A stretch of DNA of 64,000 bases from Bilabrum cf. latius (Eukaryota; Bigyra: Bicosoecida; Bigyra; Bicosoecida). This document shows, piece by piece, positions 11,780 through 22,568 of this stretch (positions are counted from its first letter, which is position 1; every line of letters begins with the position of its first letter). The notes under the pieces were generated by a model that made no database searches, had not been told where the DNA came from, and saw nothing but the letters and a program-made list of their open reading frames with translations. Location of the stretch: the NCBI GenBank assembly GCA_965178125.1, contig OZ237771.1, positions 310,001 through 374,000 of the forward strand, given 5' to 3'. The translations under genes and the position numbers were made by a program.

Positions 11780-12397
11780 TTCACTTTGCTGTAGCTGTGG
11801 ATGGTTGGGATGGGCGGAGGCCAGGACTCGCCGAGAGTCGCGTGAGCAAGGGGTGTGTGGTTCGCTTTGCTGTTGCTGTGGATGGTTGGGATGGGCGGAG
11901 GCCAGGACTCGCCGAGAGTCGCGTGGGCAAGGGGTGTGTGGTTCGCTTTGCTGTTGCTGTGGATGGTTGGGATGGGCTGAGGCCAGGACTCGCCGAGAGT
12001 CGCGTGGGCAAGGGGTGTGTGGTTCGCTTTGCTGTTGCTGTGGATGGTTGGGATGGGCGGAGGCCAGGACTCGCCGAGAGTCGCGTGAGCAAGGGGTGTG
12101 TGGTTCGCTTTGCTGTTGCTGTGGATGGTTGGGATGAGCCGAGGCCAGGACTCGCCGAGAGTCGCGTGAGCAAGGGGTGTGTGGTTCGCTTTGCTGTAGC
12201 TGTGGATGGTTGGGATGGGCGGAGGCCAGGACTCGCCGAGAGTCGCGTGAGCAAGGGGTGTGTGGTTCGCTTTGCTGTTGCTGTGGATGGTTGGGATGGG
12301 CGGAGGCCAGGACTCGCCGAGAGTCGCGTGGGCAAGGGGTGTGTGGTTCGCTTTGCTGTTGCTGTGGATGGTTGGGATGAGCCGAGGCCAGGCCTAA
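11780..12397. repeat. 81-bp minisatellite, about 7.5 copies
   Basis: The word GATGGTTGGGATG recurs every 81 bases at 11800, 11881, 11962, 12043, 12124, 12205, 12286 and 12367. Copies differ at a few positions, such as GGGCGG versus GAGCCG and CTGTTG versus CTGTAG. Because 81 is a multiple of three, several frames are open on both strands, but none has a credible start, end or neighbour. I treat it as non-coding tandem repeat in the 3' flank of the MACPF gene that ends at 11700. Confidence 0.85.
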
Positions 12398-12539
12398 CCA
12401 CGATTTGCTGAATCCTACTCTCAAGCGTGCCACCGGCCTTTCACAATCGCACAATTGCTCTAGAGTGCATATCGCCTGCGCCAAACCACTCGTTTACCCT
12501 TATGTATCTGAACAATAGCTTAAGCTTGTAGCTCTCGGC

Positions 12540-12776
12540 CTCGTGGTCCAACTCCAAATTCAGCCGCACTGCCTCTCTTGTGAGAGACGTCAAGATCGTG
12601 GTGCAGGGGGGCGAGCCAGGGCTCGTCAGCGCCACGCAGGACGAGGACACGCAGGGCAGCTTCATCGACCAGTTGGCAAGGAGGGTGAGCGAGCTGCCGG
12701 CACCCATCGCCATGCAGGTGTCGCCGCGCCATTCGTACAGCATCGTGCTGGATCGCAAGGCATGCCATCAGGTGGC
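12540..12776 (+). pseudogene. Third, inverted fragment of the MACPF-like gene
   Basis: About 240 bases match 6134-6377 in inverted orientation with only a few changes. They encode the stretch around GGEPGLVSATQDEDTQ up to the segment ending KACHQVA. Both ends break abruptly into unrelated sequence, and a TATATAAA run follows at about 12784. There is no start codon or signal peptide. This is a dispersed gene fragment, showing that this family is being copied around locally. Confidence 0.75.
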
Positions 12777-12811
12777 GACCAGCCATATATAAATTTCAAC
12801 CCAAACATTCC

Positions 12812-15800
12812 TCAACCATGGTCCCCAAGTCGAAAGCAGCCCCCCATTGCCTCCACCAGCGCTGCCACGACGCAAGGCCGATCTAGCCTGAGGCAAATGT
12901 CCTTGATGACTACCGGTTTGGCACCTCTTCGCCGTCGTACTGACCTGCCTATCGTACACCTGGCAGGACGTGACAGAGTTTCAGCAATGCTTAATCCACC
13001 ATCGCCAGAGCTAGATGCAACGGATGCCGCATGCAGCACTAGGTCAGAGATTGGCACCTGCACCACAGCCTTCCATCGACCAACCGTTTCTCTCGCACTG
13101 GTACGGTCCCCTCCGGAAGCACCACCGCCACCGCTGCTGACATACACCACAAAGCATACCCGGCTTGGCGCGATCCCACTCGTCACACGTGTCCCCGGCC
13201 CCACAACCACCTCGAGCCCCAGCTGGGCCGTCCTCCACGGTCGGCCCGCCCCAATCTGCACCGCCACCCCGGACACGAGGCGGCATGAGCCGGGGTCTTC
13301 CACTGCCCGCGTCACGGTCTTGTTCTCTTCGCCCGTGAGAAGATCCATGGCGGCAGCAGCGACGCTGCCGCTTGCTGCACTCGTCACAGATCCACGGATG
13401 GACCCGCCAGCCTAGATCTATGAATTGGCTTTAAGTCCGAGCTTCCACGCAAGACGGTCGACGTCGCTGTTCCCCGGAACCTGGTCAATTCCAGCCACTC
13501 GATTCTCGTGCGATGACTCCTAATCGATTGCTGCCCCCGGTACCATGCCAGTCGCTCGGCTCGCAGACAGACTGAACGTGCCAGCCGCCAGGTCACCTAG
13601 CCCGAGCACAGCACGCGAAATGGCGCTCCCACCGACCCCCAGATCCAGAATACTCGCCACACCTCCTCGATAGGCATCGACATCCACATTAGACGCCCGT
13701 TTCAGCGAGTGTCCCAGCTCACCGGCAGCGCGCAGCACCTGCTGCTGAGGGCTGGCGTGCTCATCAATGCTGCGCTGCTGTTCGATTCTCGTTGCAGCGG
13801 ACCGCGGGGACAAGACCGACTGGGTCGCATGCCTTGCCCCGATGGCATGCATCGTGCCATTGCTGGAGTGTCTCGTTCTAACCGGGGGACTGAAAGACCT
13901 AGCTTCATGACTAGCTTGGTGCTCCTGCCCCTGCCCCTGCTCCTGCTCCTGCTCCTGCAGGCTCGTTTGCTGGGCACCACCTCTAGGCGAGTTTCTGCCG
14001 TCCATCATCCCGTCAATATCAGCTGACTCGCCGTCCTTGGACTCCTGGAACGTGACCCGCCGCCTCAGGGATTCCGCTTGTCCACCGCCGCCATTGGGAG
14101 TAGCGAATTGGGAGCCGTTTCTTGCTGTGGGGCTTAAGCTGGCGCCCTCAGTCGCATTGGGCCCACCAGATGCGTACCATCCGACTCTGCTTCCGCTCCT
14201 GCCAACAGTCCGATCAAGCCACGCCTACATCTTGGGTGGCAACGGTACAATGATGCTGATCGCCGACCGGTCCATGTCCGTTGCAGTGTCGGTATCACTG
14301 GTGATATCGCTACTGCTACCACCAGCGCTTGCGCTGCCTTCATCGCAATCGATGACCTTGTCGCCAGCCTATGGATTAGACCGATTCAGGCGACCCACGG
14401 GCTGCTTTGATTCGGGTGGGGTAGGGTTACTGCTGCTGGCTGTGCCTCCCATCGCAACCAACCCAGTGTCCCCACCACGCTGCTAGTTCTCGTCAGCTCT
14501 GGCTCGCATCCTATCATCTTCTCCCCTGCCAGCGCTCTACTTCGAGTCAAGGCCCACCCGATCGCGAGTGTGGCGACGGAGAGGAGAAAAGGACCTGCCT
14601 GCTCCTGCGCCTGCGCCTGCGTTTAAACCAATACTTCTCTTGCTGGAATTCCGGGGGGATTTCCTACCAGCGGGTGATCCAAATGACACGGCAGACATGC
14701 CTCCCGGCGACATCATTCGATTTCCCGGGCTTACTCTCCCTCGCACTCCCGGGCTACTAGGTCTACCAATTTCCAGCTCGCCGAGCATAGGCCTAGAGGT
14801 AGACACCACTGACTTGGACCCAAAGGCAACTGAACCACTTGCGGCACGGGGCAAAGACTCGCCATATCCACCGATAGCCCCGTCGTGATCGGGCGCATCG
14901 AGCTCATCCAATCCAGTGCGATCCACCGGTGGATCGTGCCCGTCTGTTCCAGTCGCACCGCCGCGTGCAGACCGCCGCGGGCTAACGAGCCTCGGCGCCT
15001 GCCTCGTAAAATCAGGCGCAGCCTTCTCTCCACCGGTGGATTGCGCACGTCGCAGTTCTGCGCCCATCGTGTCGACGACCAGCAACTCTCGGGTGCCACT
15101 TTGCCTGCGAGATCCGAATCTGGGCATCGGCGTGCGATGTCCCGTGCGATACGACTAGGCCTAGTCTGGGTGCACGGCATTGGCATGGGATGATTCCGAG
15201 GGATAGCGGCGTTGATGCTGCCCCGCTGTTGCGTTCGCAGTCGGGTGATTCGGTCCAACCGGTTTGGACACCTTGGCAGGTTTCGTGCCCGTTTTTCTGC
15301 TGGTCTGCGGCCCGATCGTACCGAGCTTCTATTCGATGCGTTCCGTCGCTTCCATAGCCTGCCGCACCCCCCGCATCCCATATGATGATGATGATGCCGA
15401 CGGGCCACCACCCAATCGAGTCACGGCAGGTGGAGCCTTGGGCTGCGACCGAGAGCCCCGTGGCAGTGTGGATTGCTTCCCACCCGACTGTGAATCGCCT
15501 AGAGGAACATTGCGACCAGCAGCAGGGTCCATGCGGGGTCGGCGGCCGCCATATGTCCGTTGAGCGGCGGGCTGCTTGAGCCTATGGGGAGACTATGGCT
15601 GCAACCGAGCCGTAGAGACCCGCCCGCTCCACCCGATCGGGCGCACAGTGCCGGTATCGCGAAGGGACCGCTCCATGTCCGCGATGCTGGCACCCAGAGG
15701 GCCTGGCCTCCTTCTAATTCCCGTCCTACCCTGCATGACACGACTAGGGCTTGGGCTGGGACCCATGGAATGGCCAGACTTTGCCCGAGCAGCCAGGGAC

Positions 15801-18800
15801 TGTCCCTGCGACCTTCGACTCGATCGCGAGGGCTCATTCACTGGACGGCGGCTCGAACATGCGTCCTAATCTGGGTATGTGCCCTCATCTGGATCTGGTG
15901 CAAAGCCGTGCGCGCCTGAACCGGGAGACTCGTGTTCACCATCCTGCTACCAATGAACACGCGCCTGCACGTCACCGGAGGTGCCCTCCTGCGATGCCTC
16001 GCAGCTGCTCCGATCGGACCCATCCAGATCAACGGCACTGTCAGCACCTGATGCGACGGACGAAGACGAGCCAGACAAAGGGTCCGAACCGAACCCGTCC
16101 GATCCGCTTTCGCCGTCCTCCTTGCCACCCATGGTCCGGTTCTCGTTCAACGGGGCACGGTCTCCCGACCCGAGCCCAGCCTCACCTCGCGATTGTGCTA
16201 TCCTTAGGAGCTCCCCAAGGGTGGGAGTTCGATCAGTGTGACGAGTATGGTCAACCCTTTCCAGCCTGTTGCCCGTTCCTGACAGGTCGTGGGCATCTGT
16301 TGGACTGAATCTCGAGCTTCGGTGGCGATGGGCGCGATGTCGATCTGCCTGGGGCGCCTCTCTTTGTCCTGGTATGCGATTGGACACGGGTTCACTTGGT
16401 AGGAGAAGAACCTTCCTTCCGTGTTCACCAGCTAGGCCGGGACTAGATGCACCACGATCATGCTTGTGCTCCACGTGCAGCCCCTCGAGGAGCGCCGCGA
16501 GTGCACCGTCGCCTTGCCACGACTCTGGTGCATGTTGATCGATTGTCAGTGCCTTTGAGTTCCTGGCCGGGTCTGGCACGGGCAGAAGCCTACCTTGGAC
16601 CATATTGGCAGATGGCGCCTGTCCATGCGCAACCTGAGTCGTCTTAGGCGGATGGTCCTGCCCACTGCTTGTGCTATGCTTGGCATCGCCTGCTGCCCCA
16701 CGGTCGATTCCAGTGGGGCTAGAATCAGGATGCTGGGGAGCGCTGACACGTCTGCTATACCCCACAGGATGCCTTTGTCCGCGATGCGTCGCGGAATTGG
16801 TACTTGATGCAGGTGCGTTGTCGCGCACCGGCGTTGCCTGCCTAGAGACTGACACCAGCTCGGAAGCGGTAAGAGCCACGCTTGCGGGAGGAGGACTCGT
16901 CACATCCGATGGCCTGCCGATCCCATATTCACTAGAAACTCCTGCTGCTGGTGTCGTTGCCTTGACCTGCTACAGCGCCCCGGCTTCGTCACCCGGTGCG
17001 GGGCCAGTCTCCGTGTGACTTTGGTGGCCTGCTTCTGTCTCGGGGTGTTCTCGACCATGCGATTCAACCGTGCCATGCCGTTGCGTACCGTCCACCTTCC
17101 TCATATTGCTTCTCCTTCTCATCCAGTGCACTAGGTCTCGAGGAGGACCATCGCCACTGATCTTGCTAGCGTCGGGCCCCGCAGTACCACTGCCACAAGC
17201 AGCCTCAGCCGTACCCAAGTCCCCAGCGCCACCGCGTGTACCTGATGACCCCTGGGAACCGCCGGAGGGAATTCCAGGCGTGGCGTCACCCTGCAATAGC
17301 TCACGATCCTGGCTCCCACTGAAGAGATCCCTGACTTTGTCGTCCCCTCGCATACTCTGGGCGGCAGACTGCACTCTCCGGTGGCCTGATGCCTCACTGG
17401 GGGAGAGCTTTCGTGCACCTGTCATGTCATTGCCAGCACCCAAGGAGCCGGCCGCATGCCTAGTTGGATTCGAGAGACTGCTTGGGCTCTGTCCTGGTGC
17501 AAGGAACTCCTTTTGGGTCGACCGCTCTCTCCGCAGTGGCGAAGGCGGCCTCAGCGACGCCTCGGGAGCGGGGGGCGGGGCTTCAGGCGAGCGTGCTGGC
17601 GACAGCCGCAGAGTCTCCGCCCGCGCTGGACTGGCGCTGGGAGTCCTCAGCTCTTCCTCGCCGTTTGAGTCGTGGGCTCGTATTGACGGATGCTCCACAA
17701 CGGCTCCTCTGTCTCTGTCTCTGTCACTGCCACTGGCACTGGCACCGGCACCGGCACTGGCACTGGCACTGGCACTGGCACTGGCACTGAGTGCGTCGTT
17801 CGAAGGGGGCCTGTGCTGCACCGACCCATCCATTGTGTTGTCTGCTCGCATTGCTGCAGCCCCAGTAGCACTAGCTTCCGTTCTTCCATGTCGTGCGCGG
17901 GCGCCACTTTGACCACCGGCCTCTGCTGGTCGCACCTTCCCTAGCATAGCCCCTATCGTGTTTGGGCCACCCGAGTCATCCAAATCATCAGGAGTTTGAT
18001 CCGGATCCAGTTGATCAGCTTCGGCTTCGTCACGTTCATGTGCACCTCGGGCTGTCACTTCATGTTCAATGCTGGCCGGATTTGCACTATCAGGCAGCAC
18101 GCGCAGCACAGCCTACTCGGTGGCCCCAGCTGCGAAATCTGTTGGCATAGGCACAGGCATACTGGAGCTGCTATCAACCCCGGTCTTGCTCTCACACCCT
18201 CGGGCCCTGCTGCCCTCATCGTACCCGGTCTGACCAAGCCGGGCCTTGGCTAGGATGGCAGCTGTGGTGCCTCCCCACGGCGACGGTGGAGGGGGCTGAT
18301 CAAGCTATTGACCACTGCTGCCTGACAGTGGAGGGGGCTGATCAAGCTATTGACCACTGCTGCCTGACAGTGGAGGGGGCTGATCAAGCTATTGACCACT
18401 GCTGCCTGACAATGAATTGGCGACATCTGCGACAGGGCGCCCAGGGCGAGTTAAGGACTAAGCTGGTACGTGCAAACCGGCAGGAAAAGCCTTGCCGCTC
18501 ATATCATAGATATGTTGCTCCGGCGATGTCTGCCTGTCCGGCGATGTCTGCCTGTCCGCCGATGCCTGCCTGTCCGCCGATGCCTGCCTGTCCGCCGATG
18601 CCTGCCTGTCCGGCGATGCCTGCCTGTCCGCCGATGCCTGCCTGTCCGGCGATGCCTGCCTGTCCGCCGATGCCTGCCTGCCCGGCGATGCCTGCCTGTC
18701 CGCCGATGCCTGCCTGTCCGCCGATGCCTGCCTGTCCGGCGATGCCTGCCTGTCCGCCGATGCCTGCCTGCCCGGCGATGCCTGCCTGTCCGGCGATGCC

Positions 18801-21800
18801 TGCCTGTCCGCCGATGCCTGCCTGTCCGGCGATGCCTGCCTGTCCGGCGATGCCTGCCTGTCCGGCGATGCCTGCCTGCCCGGCGATGCCTGCCCGTTGC
18901 TTTCCGTGTTGATCGCCGCGATCATCCTGCCGCCGGAACCTGAGCCAACCGATTCCATTCGCACCGCTACATCCTACATATTTGCAGCATTCATAGTTGC
19001 CCTTGGCACCGCCTTCTTCGCTGCAGTGGATGGCGTCGACAGCTGCGGCCTTCGCGGCGGAGACTCAAGCAGGGGCATGCTGGGCTCGTACCCTGACGAT
19101 GATGCTGATGTCACACCTGACGCAGCTGACGTTGCGCTCATTCTAGAGACTCGAGCCAGCGCGGGGTCAGGGCCCTCACCCGACTCTTTGCCGGGGTCAC
19201 CGGATCCACACGCAGGCGATACAGCATCATGTGGCAACACTAGTCGGGGCGAATGGCCCGCGGCTTGCGTGCCCTGTACATCATGTCCTATGCTGCTCGA
19301 AGAGGTATTTGCGTTGCCTCTTCGCTTGGGCTCGGGTGCCGGCTCGATGGAGCCTTGGCCTGGCGTTGTGCTGCCAGCAGGCTGGCCCTGGGAGTGTGGG
19401 TTCGTGGACCGTGCGGGTGCAGCAGCATCACTTTGGCCACCCCTGGCATCGTCTACGATTGCTTGATGGCCATGATCCTAGAGCCCACGGCTCTGGCTCT
19501 GGCTCTGGCTCTGCCTGGGCTGGTGCTTTGCTCTAGCATACTCCAACAAGCCCTTGGTCGGCTTGTCTGCCTTGCCACTCTTCTTGGTACCGGACCTGTG
19601 GGGCTGATCGCGTCTACCTTGCCCGTCCTCTGCCTCGACTGCAGGTTGGCCTGAATGAAATGTGCTCGATACTGACGATGCCGACCCCGCCTCTACCAAG
19701 TCTACTTTGGACACGTCTACGTTAGTCGCGTCTGCATTGGGGCTACCACTACCAGTGTTTGCATTGGAGGACGTGATGCTGCCCAGTGCCACATCATCTG
19801 CCGCCTGCCTGGACTTGTCGCGGAACGAGGGAATGCTCCGAAGCCTGGGGAGGGAGGCGGCTGGCGAGCCTACAGAGCTGACGACAGAGCGATAGGACGG
19901 GCTGCGGGCACCATCGTGTGCTGCACCCTCCCCACCCCGCCCTTTCGAGTTCTGCTGCAGGCCAGCCAGCCTGGCTCGCGCTGCAGCAACCTGGGCCTTC
20001 CTTGCCTGCAGCATGCCCTGCCTGGAGGAGGCAATACCAGCCTGGTCTGCTTCCAGTCTCGCCTGCTCTCGAGGGGACAGGAGGCTGCGTCGGGGCGACG
20101 AGTGCAACCTGCTCACTTGTGATGACGAGTGCGGTGCAATCGATGATGACGAGTGCGCCTCGAGCGGCGGGCCCCTAGAAGCGGAAGCTGCCCGCCGAAG
20201 CTCGCTCCTCTGCTTCTGGATCGGACTCTCTGCAGGAGCACGATCGTGCGATGCATTCAGCACCGCCCCGTTGGCGGCTGTGGGTGACGAGTGCTGGTGA
20301 GCAGGCGTCCCAGATCGTGGCATTTCTAGCTTCCTGCTCCCCACCACCACCCCCAGAACCCCTGGGGGAATTCCCCCGACCCTCTCATGGGGGTCCAGGT
20401 TACACTGCCGCACAAGGTATGCGGCCAGCCGCGACAGCTGCTCCGTTCTTGATGCTTTGCCGTCTAGGTGAGCACCGCGGTCCTTGAGCCGAGCAAGTGC
20501 TTCGCCGAAACCGGCGGTGCTCCCATCCCTACCCCAGCCCTCCTGCTGTATGACGAGTGCGGCTTCGACGGCCTTGGCCATTGTGGTGCTAGCTCCACCG
20601 GTGGATGCTGCTCCACCAGTCGCAACCCCACCCCCTGATCCGATCCCATCTCTGGAGGCGTCGAACGGAACCTTGCAGTCCCTCAGATCCACTTTTACCA
20701 CCACTTTGCTCGGATCCGGAATCAGAAATAGCTCCGAGGCATCGGATGGCACCCGCGCGCCGGTCGCAGCAGAAGCAGCACCCCGCCTCGCCTACTACAG
20801 CCGCCAGGCGGGTGCTGGGGCCCTTCCCGACCCACTCGTCACACCCTCCCGATCAGCGTGCCCACACGCCGCCGCGATCATCGCCTTGCACCCTGCAGAC
20901 AGCCAGTTCCCGCAAAGCTGCACGGCAATGCGCTGGCCCCTCACGGCTCGATGCCTCACCATCTCGGCGATCGGAGCGGCATCCCTGTCCTGGATGCAGC
21001 ATCGCGAGAGGTCCAACCTGCAGAGTGACGAGTGTGACGTCACAGACCGCATCAGGACGGGCACCCCGCTGCCGCCGGCGCCGCGGCGGATCGCAGGAGA
21101 GCCTCCTGAGGCAGCATCAGAGGCGGCGGCGGAGGAGCCAGGGAAACGGGAGCTGCGGGCAGGGGCGCCTTCCGCCGACCCGATGGCCTTGTTCCCCGCC
21201 AGGCTCAGCTCGATGAGCTCCAGTGCGGCTGCACCGCCGTGCGATGCACCCATGCCGAGGGCCAGGGCCCGCAGCCCTGCCGTGCCCACCGAGCATCTGC
21301 TCAGGTCCAGCGTGCTCACTCTGAGCCCTGGAGCGGCGAGCGCAGCCGCAATGCGTTCCGTGCCCTCGTCTCCTATTTCCGGGTTTTGTCTCATGACGAG
21401 AGAGCGAAGCGCGAGTGGCGCGCCGGCAGCGAGCGAGCGCCTCAGCTTCGTGGACCCAGCAGCGGGCTTCGCAAGCGCAGCTGCGATGGCAGCTGCTCCT
21501 TCAGCGTCAATGCTGCACATGCTGATATCAAGGTGTCGGATAGGAGCTGAAATTCGGCGTATCGTCTGCGTGGTTGAGCTTAAATAGAAGCGTCCAAGCA
21601 ATTGCAGTTGACGTAGGCAGTCGACATGCTCTTCTTGCGTAGCATTAGGCCACGTATACACTCACTGATACCAGTGCAGCAATACATGGTCCACCCAATT
21701 CATTTTCATCTAGCCACAAAGACTGCAACTCGCTGCATATGCGAATGATGGAGCCCAGAGAGCTGGAGCACGTGCCGCCAAGCTCATTGCCACTGAGGCG

Positions 21801-22004
21801 GAGCTTCCGCAGCGATTCAAGCCCATGCTGGTGAATAAATTGGCGAATCCCAGCGACAGTTGTCGCTGATATCCCGCTACGTGCAACCGTGATCCCATGG
21901 ACACTGCGGTTCGGCCCCAGGCGTCGCCTTTCAGATTCTAATCTCGAAACAACGGTCGCTATCGACCGGCCGACATGAGGCTCGCCGGAAATTCTTAGGT
22001 CCAT
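12812..22004 (-). CDS. Giant LRR protein with a very long low-complexity tail, about 3030 residues
   Basis: Exon 1 (22004-21666) and exon 2 (21565-12812) are joined across a 100-nt intron (donor GTGAGT, CTAAT, acceptor ACGCAG). Exon 2 is a single 8754-nt frame broken only by TAG codons; I checked several of the gaps codon by codon. The stop is TGA at 12812-12814. Residues about 60-370 carry ribonuclease-inhibitor-type leucine-rich repeats, for example LESLRKLRLSGNELGG, IRHLDISMCSIDAEGAAAIAAAL and LRVSTLDLSRCSVGTAGLRAL. The remainder is Ser/Ala/Gly/Asp/Arg-rich and probably disordered. It contains tandem blocks: DRQASP/DRQASA six-residue repeats, three copies of a 14-residue repeat with a UAG in each, and an Ala-Ser/Ala-Gly run. 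It shares a divergent promoter with the gene at 22569. LRR proteins of this class bind partners; no partner is evident. Confidence 0.75.
17715..17790. repeat. CACTGG hexanucleotide run inside the LRR gene
   Basis: Tandem CACTGG/CACCGG units encode alternating Ala-Ser and Ala-Gly on the minus strand. The run keeps the frame of the LRR gene and is likely length-variable. Confidence 0.75.
18286..18411 (-). repeat. Three 42-bp tandem units, each with an in-frame UAG
   Basis: Three almost identical 42-base units lie in the frame of the LRR gene. On the minus strand each reads LSGSSGQ, then UAG, then LDQPPP. The UAG therefore occupies the same position in all three units, between Gln and Leu. If UAG were a stop, the duplication would have preserved three consecutive stops in a frame open on both sides. 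Confidence 0.8.
18520..18897 (-). repeat. 18-bp coding minisatellite, about 21 units
   Basis: Units of the type CTGTCCGCCGATGCCTGC alternate between GCC and GGC variants. On the minus strand, in the LRR gene frame, they encode DRQASP, DRQASA and GRQASP hexapeptides. The order of variants is irregular, as expected of unequal exchange. The plus strand is also open in several frames, but only the minus frame belongs to a gene. Confidence 0.85.
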
Positions 22005-22568
22005 AATTAATTGTTGTTTGCAAATAGCATCGATCCAAAAGGGAGTGAGTTTTGCGGCTGCAAATGGCAGAATTTACAACTTAACCAACGTCTCTCGCGA
22101 GCTTCATCTTCGAAATAATACACTCGTCACCCGCCGCGCGAATCCAACCCCAGATCCGTCCAACCCGCGGCACTTGGCAGGTAGACTACAACAACCAGAC
22201 CCGGAGACCTTCAGTGTTCGGCGCTACTAGGCGATTTACTCCTCCTTGCTGTACTTGTCCGATTCATTGCTGGTGTACTGCAGCATGGTGTGGGTCGACA
22301 GCAGCCACCGGCAGCACCCCGCCTGTCGGTCCGGTGAGATGTGGGTGTGGATCGGCCTTGCCTACCATACCTGAGGTGTGCGTAGACCTCTCTTAGGCGC
22401 TCCGAATTGTAAGTTGTCTCAATATCTAGAAACAATGTGCTGCCCCACTGCAGATCGTCCGCAACTCGTCCCTCGGGGGAGATTTATAATGTGCACATTC
22501 TGGTTTATTTACACAGTCGACCGCTGTGACCCCATATCCTTCCATATCTGCGTGCAAACAAGCAGCAA
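22005..22568. promoter_or_regulatory. Divergent intergenic region between two giant genes
   Basis: The 564 bases separate the start codons of the LRR gene (minus) and the coiled-coil gene (plus). The stretch is markedly more AT-rich than its neighbours and contains TTTATTTACACAG near 22503. It also holds a TGTGACGAGTG-type variant near 22124. Most likely a bidirectional promoter and 5' untranslated leaders; an upstream non-coding exon cannot be excluded. Confidence 0.4.

Noticed and set aside
11797-12411. Repetitive protein-coding gene from the 81-bp array
   Set aside because: Several frames on both strands are equally open, none has a supported start or partner exon, and the array follows the stop codon of the MACPF gene.
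18520-18897. CRISPR-like array
   Set aside because: The 18-bp units are directly adjacent, without unique spacers, and encode a hexapeptide repeat in a gene frame.
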